Origin: an uncultured Eubacteriales bacterium
GTDB taxonomy: Bacteria; Bacillota; Clostridia; Oscillospirales; Oscillospiraceae
NCBI GenBank assembly: GCA_900544295.1
Contig: UQUO01000006.1
Coordinates: 1-64,000, forward strand
Direction of reading: 5' to 3'
DNA: 64,000 bases
Under the pieces are notes generated by a model, which had not been told where the DNA came from, ran no database searches, and was given only the letters and a program-made list of their open reading frames with translations. Positions within the stretch are counted from its first letter, which is position 1, and the number at the start of each line of letters is the position of its first letter. Of the stretch, positions 50,085 to 58,137 are shown piece by piece. A program made the position numbers and the translations under genes.

Positions 50085-50891
50085 ATGCCGTTCATTACAC
50101 CGCCTATCGAAAGCATGAAAGACGCCTTTTCCGTCAAAGGATATAATGTTGTCGTCACCGGAGGCTACAGCGGAATAGGCCTCGGTATTTGCACCGCTTA
50201 CGCCCAGGCAGGGGCCAACGTGGCCATTCTCGGCAGGAATATAAAAAAGGGACAGAAGACAGCGGATGAACTGAGCGTCTACGGCACAAAGTGCATCGCC
50301 GTCACCTGCGACGTGTCTGACCTCAACAGCGTCAAGGCTGCCAAGGACGCCGTGTTTTCTGAATTCGACCACATAGACGTTTTGGTCAACTGCGCCGGAA
50401 TTGCTTGCACAACCCACTTCCTTGAGGATGAAGACCTCAAAGAGTGGTATAAGGTCATAAACACTGATCTTCACGGCGTGGCTAATATGACCTATGTCTT
50501 TGCAAAGCCCATGGTCGAGTACGGCAAGGGCGGCAGCATCATAAACATATCCTCCATAGGCGGTCAGCGTGTCAGCGATGCCCTGACGCATCCAAATCCG
50601 CCGTATTATGCCGCAAAAGCCGGTCTTGACAATTTTATGCGCTTCCTTGCAATAGAGTTTGGAAGCTATGGAATAAGGGTAAACAACATTGCCCCAGGAC
50701 CGTTCCACTCTGAGCTTGACGCTCAGATGGACCCGGTAATGTACGAGAACGCCACTAAAAATATGCCGATGCACAGATTTGGTGAGACGATAGAGCTTGG
50801 CGCTCACTGCATATACCTTTCCTCGCCTGCCGGCGCACAAATAACCGGCACCGTCCAAGTACACGATGGCGGCCTGATGCAAGTCGTGTGA
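50085..50891 (+). CDS. Short-chain dehydrogenase/reductase (third OYE-linked copy)
   Basis: 268-aa classical SDR with TGGYSGIG (25-32), NCAG (102-105), SS at 156-157, Y174 and K178 (YYAAK), and the FabG-like C-terminus. An N-terminal extension of about 18 residues is present compared with the other SDRs. Same lower-GC codon use as the preceding OYE gene. GGAGGAA precedes ATG 50085. Confidence 0.88.
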   Translation: MPFITPPIESMKDAFSVKGYNVVVTGGYSGIGLGICTAYAQAGANVAILGRNIKKGQKTADELSVYGTKCIAVTCDVSDLNSVKAAKDAVFSEFDHIDVLVNCAGIACTTHFLEDEDLKEWYKVINTDLHGVANMTYVFAKPMVEYGKGGSIINISSIGGQRVSDALTHPNPPYYAAKAGLDNFMRFLAIEFGSYGIRVNNIAPGPFHSELDAQMDPVMYENATKNMPMHRFGETIELGAHCIYLSSPAGAQITGTVQVHDGGLMQVV

Positions 50892-50964
50892 TTTGGGGTT
50901 TTAAAACATTCATCTGCTCAGGCAGGCTAACGTATGACAGTTATCCGTAATATTTGAGGTTTAA

Positions 50965-51003
50965 AAAGGAGTGACGCCGCATCGGCAGCGTCACTCCTTT
51001 TTG
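50965..51003 (+). terminator. Terminator after the third OYE-SDR pair
   Basis: AAAGGAGTGACGC / GCGTCACTCCTTT with a T-run extension, about 75 nt past the SDR stop. Confidence 0.88.
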
Positions 51004-51004
51004 T

Positions 51005-51559
51005 ATCAGCTGATAAAACCATAGATAATCTCGTGATGCGGCTTTAAGCTGAGGCTGCTGACATCAATATCAAATATCTATAGCTTTTCAACAAAACTAA
51101 AGATTTCAGAAAATAAAATGCTTTTTAGTGAGATGTTCCCCTGCCGGCTTTGAGGGATATATTTTCTGCGGGCAGTTTACCTCCTTTGGCGAGCCGGCTG
51201 CGACGGCGGAGAAGATACGGCGCTTTGCTCGCGCGGCTTGTGTCATGAGCTGCCGCATGTCGCCGCCGTGCGTTTTGACGCGCTGGTGTACGGCACCGGG
51301 CCGAGCGGTCTGGTGGGCATGACCTGCAAAAGGCGCGCGAGGATCCGGCAATAAAGACCAGGGCCACGGCAGGCAGCTGGATATGAAAACCGCCAAATAC
51401 CTGAACGAGACTTGGGACAGCCGGCACTAGGCGCGTCTGTGCGGACTTGGAGCGCCGCGGCGCGAAATGGGGCTTTAAAAATATTTCCCGCCGCCAATCA
51501 TTTTCTGCTGCTCGTGCGTTATACTCGGTGAGAGGACGCTCTCGGCGGGAGGTGGTATT
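51005..51559. other. 555-bp stretch with possible decayed coding remnants
   Basis: I see no intact gene. Plus-strand fragments in different frames look protein-like: GFEGYIFCGQFTSFGEPAAT (about 51148-51205), ALVYGTGPSGLVGM (about 51280-51322) and MKTAKYLNETWDSRH followed by a stop (about 51383-51430). This is consistent with a frameshifted old gene. TATACT at 51520-51525 may be the -10 box for the sigma factor gene. Confidence 0.35.
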
Positions 51560-52060
51560 TTGACGCGGGAAGACGAGCTGTTCAGGCGGCTGCGCGGGGG
51601 CGACGGGGCGGCGTTGGAGGAGCTTATAATCGACGCCTATCCGGCCATACTCCGATACTGTCTGTGGCACACGCCGGACAGGCAGACGGCGGAGGATGCG
51701 GCGCAGGAGACCTTCCTGAAGGCGGTAAGGCACCTCGACGCCTATGCGCACCGGGGAAAGTTCAGGGCGTATCTGTACAAGATCGCGGCAAATACCTGCA
51801 CCGACCTGCGGCGGCGAAACGGCCGCCCCGAGCCCCTGGGGCCGGAGGAGTACATTGAGCCCGGCTTTGAACAAGTCGAGGCGGAGCTCAGCCTCATGCA
51901 GCTCGTCTCCGCGCTGCCGGAAAAGCAGCGGGAGGTGGTCGTGCTCCGCTACGTCCACGAGCTGAAGCTCCGAGAGATCGCCGAGGTCCTGGACGAGCCG
52001 CTCCGCACCGTGCAGTCCCGGCTGCACTCGGCGCTGAAGGCCCTCAAAAAATCGCTGTGA
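51560..52060 (+). CDS. RNA polymerase ECF-type sigma factor
   Basis: 166-aa group 4 sigma factor. Region 2 is seen in TAEDAAQETFLKAVRHLDAY and FRAYLYKIAANTCTDLRRR (core and -10 binding), region 4 in LPEKQREVVVLRYVHELKLREIAEVL (a -35-binding helix-turn-helix). TTG 51560 follows AGGTGG. It is followed at 12 nt by a membrane-protein gene, the usual place for an anti-sigma factor, then an ABC-2 transporter, suggesting a cell-envelope stress or antibiotic-response unit. Confidence 0.9.
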   Translation: MTREDELFRRLRGGDGAALEELIIDAYPAILRYCLWHTPDRQTAEDAAQETFLKAVRHLDAYAHRGKFRAYLYKIAANTCTDLRRRNGRPEPLGPEEYIEPGFEQVEAELSLMQLVSALPEKQREVVVLRYVHELKLREIAEVLDEPLRTVQSRLHSALKALKKSL

Positions 52061-52072
52061 AAGGAGCCGCAA

Positions 52073-52864
52073 ATGAGCAGAAAACTTGAACGCAGACTGA
52101 GAGCCGAGCTCGGCTCGATACCATCTCCGGCCCCGCGCGCGGAGCACCTGGCCGAGACGGCGGCCCTCAGCCTCGCCGCATGGCGCTCGCGCAGGCCGCT
52201 GCGGAGAATCGGCGTTCCCGAAATGGTCGTAAGCCAGCTCCGCTTCATTGCGGCTCCCATATGGGCCCTGCAGGCCGCGGTGGTGCTCTGCATATGCCTG
52301 CTGCTGCACCTGGCCTCCGCCGCGGAGGACTTCGAGGCCGAGGGTCCCGCCCTGCTGGGCATGGCCTCCGTCTTTGTCGCCATGAGCGTGCTGCCCTTCC
52401 ACGGGCGCTCCCGCAGATTCAATATGCGCGAGACAGAGGGCGCTACGCGGGCCTCGCACGGAAAACTGATGCTGGCGAAGCTCTGCGCGCTCGCCCTGGG
52501 GGACGCGGTGTGCCTGGCGGCGCTCTCCCGCGTTTCGGCGGGGCTGTTTGCCGGGACGGCGGGCCTGACGCTGGCCTGCATAGTCCTGCCCTTCCTGCTG
52601 TGCTGCACCGGCGTCCTGCTCATCCTGGACCGCGCGGGAGGGGAGCAGGGGATGCTCGTCGCGCTGGGCTTCGGCCTGGCGCTCGCGGCTGGGTGCCGCC
52701 TGCTGCCTGAGGAGCTCGGCGCCGTCCTTGCCGGGCGGGGCCGGGGCTTTGCCGCGGCCGCCTGCGCGCTGCTCGCGGCCGTACTTGCCCTCGAATGCCG
52801 CAGGCTGCTGAGGCAGGCGGCCCGGCCTGATGCATATGAAGCAGTGGAGTTTCAGGAGGTGTGA
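52073..52864 (+). CDS. Polytopic membrane protein linked to the sigma factor
   Basis: 263-aa protein with a basic cytoplasmic N-terminus of about 55 residues, then about six hydrophobic helices and a short acidic tail. It has no recognised domain. The genetic position right after an ECF sigma factor would suit an anti-sigma factor, with the N-terminal arm as the sigma-binding part, but the multi-helix layout is not classical. AAAGGAG precedes ATG 52073. One base separates it from the ABC ATPase gene. Confidence 0.7.
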   Translation: MSRKLERRLRAELGSIPSPAPRAEHLAETAALSLAAWRSRRPLRRIGVPEMVVSQLRFIAAPIWALQAAVVLCICLLLHLASAAEDFEAEGPALLGMASVFVAMSVLPFHGRSRRFNMRETEGATRASHGKLMLAKLCALALGDAVCLAALSRVSAGLFAGTAGLTLACIVLPFLLCCTGVLLILDRAGGEQGMLVALGFGLALAAGCRLLPEELGAVLAGRGRGFAAAACALLAAVLALECRRLLRQAARPDAYEAVEFQEV

Positions 52865-52865
52865 T

Positions 52866-53759
52866 ATGGAGCTGGAGATAAGAGGCCTCGGCAAGCGCTA
52901 CGGCAAAAAGACCGCCGTGAGCGGCGTGGAACTCACGATAACGCCCGGCGTCTGGGGCCTCATAGGGGCAAACGGCGCCGGGAAGACTACGCTCATGAGG
53001 ATGCTGGCCGGCATCCTGGCGCCCAGCGCCGGGCGCGTGCTCTACGACGGCGTGGATATCCGGGACCTGGGCGAGGCCTACAGGGACGCGCTGGGCTATC
53101 TGCCCCAGAGCTTCGGCTTCTACCCCGAGTTCACGGTCACGGACTACCTCGAATACATCGCCGCGCTCAAGGGCGTAGGCAGGCGCGAGGGCCGGGAGAG
53201 GATGGAGGCGCTGCTTGAGCTGCTCGGCCTCGCCGAGGTGAGGAAAAAGAAGATAAAAAAGCTCTCCGGCGGCATGCAGAGGCGGGTCGGCATCGCCCAG
53301 GCCATGCTGAACGACCCGGACGTGCTCATACTGGACGAGCCGACGGGCGGCCTCGACCCCGGGGAACGGGTGCGCTTCCGGAACTATCTCGCGGAATTTG
53401 CGCAGGGGCGGATCGTGCTCATCTCCACCCACATCGTCTCGGACGTCGAGTACATCGCGGCGCAGAACGTGATAATGAAGGAGGGGCGGCTCATCTGCTC
53501 CGGCAAGACGGAGGAGCTGCTCGGGGCCGTCGCGGGCAAGGTGTTCACTGCGGCGATAGGGCAGGACGAGCTGCCGCGCTATGAGAAGGCGCTGCGCATC
53601 GTGAGCATGAGGGGCGAGCCCGGCGGCCGGGTCGTAGTGCGCTATATCTCCGAGGTCCCGGAGATACCCGGCTCGCACCCGGCCGAGCCGCGGCTGGAGG
53701 ACCTGTACCTCTGGCTGTTCAGGCGCGAGCCCGCAGGCGGGGAGGGGAAACTATGCTGA
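52866..53759 (+). CDS. ABC-2 type transporter ATP-binding protein
   Basis: 297-aa ATPase. Walker A is GANGAGKTT, the Q-loop is LPQSFGFYPEFT, the signature is LSGGMQRRVG, Walker B is LILDEPTGGLDP, and the switch His is in STHIVSD. The C-terminal 70 residues are a non-ATPase extension typical of drug or lantibiotic exporter ATPases. It overlaps the permease gene by 7 nt, so the two are coupled. Likely exports an antimicrobial, lipid or peptide in response to the sigma factor. Confidence 0.9.
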   Translation: MELEIRGLGKRYGKKTAVSGVELTITPGVWGLIGANGAGKTTLMRMLAGILAPSAGRVLYDGVDIRDLGEAYRDALGYLPQSFGFYPEFTVTDYLEYIAALKGVGRREGRERMEALLELLGLAEVRKKKIKKLSGGMQRRVGIAQAMLNDPDVLILDEPTGGLDPGERVRFRNYLAEFAQGRIVLISTHIVSDVEYIAAQNVIMKEGRLICSGKTEELLGAVAGKVFTAAIGQDELPRYEKALRIVSMRGEPGGRVVVRYISEVPEIPGSHPAEPRLEDLYLWLFRREPAGGEGKLC

Positions 53760-55015
53760 GAGCCGAACTGAAACGCATCCTCAAGACCCGTTCGACCTGG
53801 TGCCTCGCGGCCATAGCCCTGCTCATATGCCTGAGCTCCGCCCTTTCGACCGTGAGGCAGGTGGTCAAATACATAGACCACGACGGGCACACTGAGATAG
53901 TCCGGGGCATCAGCGTGTACGAGGAAAACAGGCAGCGGTATTCCGTCATCCGCGGCGAGGTGACGCCGGAGCTCTTCGCCTCCGCCGTGGCGCTGCACCA
54001 CGAGCTGCTGGAGCTCTACGGCACGGATTACGATATACCGCCCGAGATAAGCGACAGGGGGCTGGGACCGTATTCGCCCGTGTACACCTGGATATTCAAC
54101 GCCTTTTCAGACGAATTCGGCGCGGCCCTGACCTCGGCGGACATCTCTCCCGAGCGCGCGCTGAACTATTACCAGGAGCGGCTGGCAACTCTGGAGCGGA
54201 CGCTCCGTGAGAAATACGAGCAGACGCCTCAGGTGGTCGAATACGCCCTCGACCGGCTCAGCGCGGAGAGCGGCAACTTCAGCTACAGTTACGGCATCGG
54301 CTCGACCAGCGCCTTTGCAAACTTCGGCCTCTGCGCGTTTCTCGTGACGCTTATCTGCGTCATCATAGCCGCGCCCGTCTTTTCCGCGGACTACGCGAGC
54401 GGGGCAGACGACATCCTGCGCTGCACAAGGCACGGGCGCGCTCGGCTTGCCGCGGTCAAAGCGGGCTCGGCGCTCCTCATCTGCTCCGGCGTTTTCGCGC
54501 TGTGCCTGGGTGCGTTTTTGGCGGTGATGTATCTGGCCTTCGGCTTTGACGACATCACCTCGGCGGAGCTGCTGCAGGTGGCGTTCGACCCGTGGGGCCT
54601 CGACGCGATGGGCGTGCTGGGGCTCATCGTCCTGTCTGCCGCGCTCTCCCTTCTTGCGACGTGCTGCTTTACGCTTTTTGTGTCCTCGCGCTTCAAGAGC
54701 CCGCTCGGAGCCCTGGCTCTGGCGGCGGCGGTGGCGCTAATACCCACGGTGATACGCATGTTCATGGCGGGCGGGAGCTTCGGCCGGGGCTTTGCGGCGG
54801 CGGAGGGAAATGCGCTCAACTGGCTCCGCATCTGTCTGCCGTCCGGGGGCGTTTCGCTGACGGGGGCGATGATGGACGAGCTGACGGGCCTGCGGTTTTT
54901 GTGGATAGGCGGCTTCGTCACCTGGTCGCCCTATGTCCTGCTCATCGCCGCCGCGGCGCAGCTGCCCGTGTGGTTTGGGCTCACTGTGCGCACCTATTGC
55001 AGGCGCAGCGGCTGA
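53753..55015 (+). CDS. ABC-2 type transporter permease
   Basis: 420-aa permease: one N-terminal helix (about 18-37), a large extracytoplasmic segment (about 40-180) and a block of about five helices to the C-terminus, the plan of ABC-2 exporters that move hydrophobic or peptide substrates. ATG 53753 overlaps the end of the ATPase gene, confirming the pair. No similarity to a specific efflux family was recognised. Last gene of the sigma-factor operon. Confidence 0.82.
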   Translation: MLRAELKRILKTRSTWCLAAIALLICLSSALSTVRQVVKYIDHDGHTEIVRGISVYEENRQRYSVIRGEVTPELFASAVALHHELLELYGTDYDIPPEISDRGLGPYSPVYTWIFNAFSDEFGAALTSADISPERALNYYQERLATLERTLREKYEQTPQVVEYALDRLSAESGNFSYSYGIGSTSAFANFGLCAFLVTLICVIIAAPVFSADYASGADDILRCTRHGRARLAAVKAGSALLICSGVFALCLGAFLAVMYLAFGFDDITSAELLQVAFDPWGLDAMGVLGLIVLSAALSLLATCCFTLFVSSRFKSPLGALALAAAVALIPTVIRMFMAGGSFGRGFAAAEGNALNWLRICLPSGGVSLTGAMMDELTGLRFLWIGGFVTWSPYVLLIAAAAQLPVWFGLTVRTYCRRSG

Positions 55016-55029
55016 AAGCGGCAGGCATA

Positions 55030-55292
55030 GTCGCTCAGAAGCTTGGGGTCAAGATCTATATAGCTTATTTCTGCCTTGCTTTCATTGCGGGTGCTGTCTG
55101 CGTAATGCTCTGGGGCGGTTCACCATAAAGGAGTTCCCGCGCCGCTACTTTCTGTCGCTGGAGGATAAGCATGTGGATACGGAGCAGGATGCCTGGCGCA
55201 CAGCCAGCAAAATGGAGAGGTTCCGCGCTGAAAACTCAGGCGAACCACTGCAGATTTCTGCGACCAGCAGCTACACCGTCGCAAACGATTAA
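55030..55292 (+). pseudogene. Possible frameshifted remnant of a small membrane protein gene
   Basis: One frame reads VKIYIAYFCLAFIAGAVCVMLWG, a single helix, to a stop at 55126-55128. A shift of one frame continues as KEFPRRYFLSLEDKHVDTEQ, DAWRTASKMERFRAEN and a stop at 55290-55292. Joined they would make a roughly 85-residue helix-plus-charged-tail protein, but no start codon with an RBS is seen. Low certainty. Confidence 0.3.
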
Positions 55293-55516
55293 AACGAGAT
55301 ATCTTTTGAATTCCAGGCGCCTGTGTCGCTGAACACTTGAGACACTTTGCGGATTTTGCACCAAGTACATAGCTTGGACGCCGAAGCGGAGCACCGCTTC
55401 GGCGTTTTGCCGTTTGAAACGCCGGAACTGCCGTACGGCGGATGGCGCAAAGCTCCCCTGATGCGGGCTGCGAAGCTTAGGCATCAGGGGAGCTTGATGT
55501 TTATTCCTGCTTTTGC
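55293..55516. other. Short non-coding stretch
   Basis: I see nothing coding here apart from the terminator hairpin at 55379-55410. Confidence 0.6.
55379..55410 (+). terminator. Terminator-like hairpin
   Basis: CGCCGAAGCGG / CCGCTTCGGCG around AGCA, followed by TTTTGC on the plus strand. Confidence 0.7.
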
Positions 55517-55936
55517 TCAGTCCTTGGGCGGCATAACGGTGGCCTTACCCTTTATAACGACCTCGCCGTTCTGGTTGGTGCAGACAGTGTCCAGGATAGC
55601 GCGGTTCTTCTCGGGGATGAGCTCGGCAACTGTGACCGTAGCGGTTATCGTGTCGCCGAAGAAGACCGGTTTGGTGAAGCGGAGCTCCTGACCCATATAT
55701 ATAGTGCCGGGGCCGGGCAGCTGCGTGCCGAGGACCGTGGAGATGAAGCCGGCGGAGAGCATGCCGTGGGCTATCCTCTTGCCAAACATGCCCTTCTGGG
55801 CCTCGACCTCGTTGACGTGGGCGGGGTTGAAGTCGCCGCTGACGCCGGCGTAGGTGTAGACGTCGTGCTCGGAGACTGTCTTGGTGAAGGACGCGCTGTC
55901 GCCCAGCTTCATTTCGGATATGGTGATGCCTTTCAT
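55517..55936 (-). CDS. MaoC-like (R)-specific enoyl-CoA hydratase (PhaJ type)
   Basis: 139-aa hot-dog-fold enzyme that hydrates trans-2-enoyl-CoA to (R)-3-hydroxyacyl-CoA. The hydratase-2 motif GDFNPAHVNE has the catalytic D35 and H40; IAHGMLSAGF, the active-site loop, follows. ATG 55936 has AGGAGG seven nt upstream. It is divergent from the KAS III-like/Liv/CoA-transferase operon and both sides carry matching operator-like sites, so they are probably co-regulated in acyl-CoA metabolism. Confidence 0.9.
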   Translation of the reverse strand: MKGITISEMKLGDSASFTKTVSEHDVYTYAGVSGDFNPAHVNEVEAQKGMFGKRIAHGMLSAGFISTVLGTQLPGPGTIYMGQELRFTKPVFFGDTITATVTVAELIPEKNRAILDTVCTNQNGEVVIKGKATVMPPKD

Positions 55937-55960
55937 TGATGTTGCCTCCTGTTGGGTTAT

Positions 55961-55978
55961 TGTGAACACTGATTCATA
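55961..55978. promoter_or_regulatory. Operator-like site on the MaoC side
   Basis: TGTGAACACTGATTCATA matches the reverse complement of the 56121-56138 site at 15 of 18 positions. It lies 25-42 bp upstream of the hydratase start codon. Confidence 0.5.
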
Positions 55979-56083
55979 ATTCGCATGATAGCACAGTGTC
56001 AATATTTCGTCAATGCCAAAAAATAAGCAAAAAATTTGTGCATATTACAGGCCGAAAACTTGCAATATCGCAGGTCAATTGTA

Positions 56084-56112
56084 TTGACACACAAGCCGCG
56101 GAATGATATATC
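56084..56112 (+). promoter_or_regulatory. Promoter of the KAS III-like/Liv operon
   Basis: TTGACA (56084-56089), 17-nt spacer, TATATC (56107-56112). The predicted transcription start is near 56119. Confidence 0.7.
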
Positions 56113-56120
56113 TATGACAA

Positions 56121-56138
56121 TGTGAATGAATGTTCACA
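56121..56138. promoter_or_regulatory. Operator palindrome at the KAS III-like operon start
   Basis: TGTGAA-tgaatg-TTCACA: perfect 6-bp arms with a 6-bp centre, just past the predicted start point, where a bound repressor would stop initiation. The regulator gene is not in the window. Confidence 0.6.
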
Positions 56139-56165
56139 AATAAACAAGACGGAGAGCGAAACGAT

Positions 56166-57188
56166 ATGAACAATGTACCTGTGGGCATAGTTGGACTCGG
56201 GGTTTATCTGCCCGACACTTTTATGACGGCCAAGGAGATATCCGAGGCGACCGGCGGCACGTGGTCTGAGGACGCCGTGATAAACAAGCTGGGCATACGT
56301 CAAAAGCGCATCCCCTCCGATAAGCCCTGCGACGGCACTCAGGAGATGGGCGCGCTCGCCGCCCTCGACTGTCTGAAGAACACCGGCATAGACCCCATGG
56401 AGATAGACGCCATACTCTGCTTCGGAGAGGAGTGGAAGGAGTACCCCCTCACCACTTCTGCCTGCTATATTCAGGAGCGCATCGGCGCCCGCCGCGCCTG
56501 GGGCATCGACGTGCAGAACCGCTGCTGCACCACTGTTTCGGCCATGAAGCTGGCCAAGGACATCCTCCTGGCCGACGACGAGTGCAACACCATCCTGGTG
56601 GCCGGCGGCTATCGCAACTGCGACTTTATAGACTTCACCGACAGCGGCGTCTCCTTCATGTTCAATCTCGGTGCCGGCGGCGGTGCGCTCATACTCAGGA
56701 AGGGATATGAGAAAAACCAGCTGCTCGGAACCCACATAATGACCGACGGCTCCGTCGTACACACCTGCGGTTCCAAGGTCGGCGGCATAGTGGAGCCCGT
56801 AACGGCCGAAAATGTGTCAGAGTTCGGCATGCTCCGGCTTATGGACTCCCCGAAGATGAAGGGCATGCTCAACTCCACCTCCATGCCGAACTGGTACCAC
56901 TGCATCGACGAGGCGCTCCGCAAGTCCGGCATGACCCGCAAGGACATCGGATATCTTGACATCCTCCACATCAAGCGCTCCGGCCACAAGGCAATGCTGG
57001 CCGACCTGGGCCTCACGGAGGAGCAGACGATATATCTTGAGGACTACGGCCACATCGGCCAGGTGGACCAGATACTCTCCCTCAAGCTCGCGCTCGAGCA
57101 GGGCAAGGTCAAGGACGGCACCGTTATTTCCATGATCGCCGCCGGTATCGGCTACACCTGGGCGGCCAATGTTATCAAATGGGGTTGA
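56166..57188 (+). CDS. KAS III-like (FabH/HMG-CoA synthase-fold) condensing enzyme with C-H-H triad
   Basis: 340-aa thiolase-fold protein. The N-terminal part starts VGIVGLGVYLPDTFMTAKE like FabH. The nucleophile is C120 (DVQNRC, aligning with the FabH Cys); the active-site His is probably H268 (LHIKR). The Asn of FabH (GNTSAAS) is replaced by His296 (GHIGQVD). FabH uses C-H-N to join acyl-CoA and malonyl-ACP; the change and the context (Liv importer, CoA-transferase, MaoC) suggest CoA-based condensation or cleavage of an imported acid rather than fatty acid synthesis. First gene of the operon. Confidence 0.8.
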   Translation: MNNVPVGIVGLGVYLPDTFMTAKEISEATGGTWSEDAVINKLGIRQKRIPSDKPCDGTQEMGALAALDCLKNTGIDPMEIDAILCFGEEWKEYPLTTSACYIQERIGARRAWGIDVQNRCCTTVSAMKLAKDILLADDECNTILVAGGYRNCDFIDFTDSGVSFMFNLGAGGGALILRKGYEKNQLLGTHIMTDGSVVHTCGSKVGGIVEPVTAENVSEFGMLRLMDSPKMKGMLNSTSMPNWYHCIDEALRKSGMTRKDIGYLDILHIKRSGHKAMLADLGLTEEQTIYLEDYGHIGQVDQILSLKLALEQGKVKDGTVISMIAAGIGYTWAANVIKWG

Positions 57189-57192
57189 TAAT

Positions 57193-58128
57193 TTGTTTGC
57201 GTCATTTCTCTCCACCATTTGCGGCTCTCTGCTCAGCGTGTGCGTGACGGCTCTCGCGGCTTTTGCGGTGACGCTCATATTCCGGACATCCACGACTACA
57301 AACTTCGCCCAGGGCTCCATTGCCGCCTTTGGCTGCTACATCGTTGCAGACCTGCTTGAGGACTGCGGCCTGCCCGTCTGGATCGGGGTGTTTCCCGGAA
57401 TGGCCGCAGGCATAATCATCGGACTGGTGATAGATCTGCTTATCTTCCGCAACGGCAGACACGTCAACGCCATAGGCAAGCAGATAATCACGATGGGCAT
57501 AGTTTCGCTCTTCTTCGGCGGCATCCCGCTCATTTTCGGGACGCCGGAAAGGATACCGTTCGAGGCGTTCTACAATACCGTCAAGGCAGGCGTCTCACCG
57601 AACATATCAATATCCGCGTTTGGAGGCAGCGTCATTGTCACGAAGCATGCGCTCATCTGCCTTGCGATAAGCGTGGTGGTTCTCGGGGCGCTCTTCATCC
57701 TGCTGAAATACAGCAAGTGGGGGCTGGGCGTCAGGGTAACGGCCTCGAACGAGTTCACGGCGGAGCTGATGGGCGTGGACACGCGCAAGATAACGGCGGT
57801 CTCCTGGGCGCTCGCGGGAGCCCTGGGCGTGCTGGCGGCGGTGATGTACGCCGGAGGCGGCACGACCATTTCGGCCTCATTTATGACCACCATACAGGTC
57901 AACGCGTTCCTCGCCGGCATCCTGGGCGGCTTCTCCACCTTTTACGGGCCGGTCATCGGCGCTGTGCTCATTCCGGTGGCCTCCAGCTGCGTCGGCTTCC
58001 TGGCCAACTTTCCGGCCCTTTCCGGAATATCGCGCTGGCAGATGGTCGTTGTCTATGTGCTGATGCTCTTTGCCATCCTCCTGAAACCCGAGGGCCTGTT
58101 CGGCAAGAAGACTATCAAGAAGGTATGA
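57193..58128 (+). CDS. livH: Branched-chain amino acid-type ABC permease (LivH-like)
   Basis: 311-aa permease of the HAAT family, about eight helices. Recognisable parts are FRTSTTTNFAQGSIAAFGCYI near the start, RVTASNEFTAELMGVD, and GGTTISASFMTTIQVNAFLAGILGG. TTG 57193 was chosen for a GGGG-type RBS upstream; ATG 57169 is in frame but lies inside the KAS III gene with no RBS. It pairs with the LivM-like permease encoded 9 nt downstream. Confidence 0.88.
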   Translation: MFASFLSTICGSLLSVCVTALAAFAVTLIFRTSTTTNFAQGSIAAFGCYIVADLLEDCGLPVWIGVFPGMAAGIIIGLVIDLLIFRNGRHVNAIGKQIITMGIVSLFFGGIPLIFGTPERIPFEAFYNTVKAGVSPNISISAFGGSVIVTKHALICLAISVVVLGALFILLKYSKWGLGVRVTASNEFTAELMGVDTRKITAVSWALAGALGVLAAVMYAGGGTTISASFMTTIQVNAFLAGILGGFSTFYGPVIGAVLIPVASSCVGFLANFPALSGISRWQMVVVYVLMLFAILLKPEGLFGKKTIKKV

Positions 58129-58137
58129 GGTGTGACA

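Noticed and set aside
48885..50882. 665-codon minus-strand frame opposite the third OYE-SDR pair
   Set aside because: Antisense to two well-supported genes and spans their boundary, which a real gene would not be expected to mirror.
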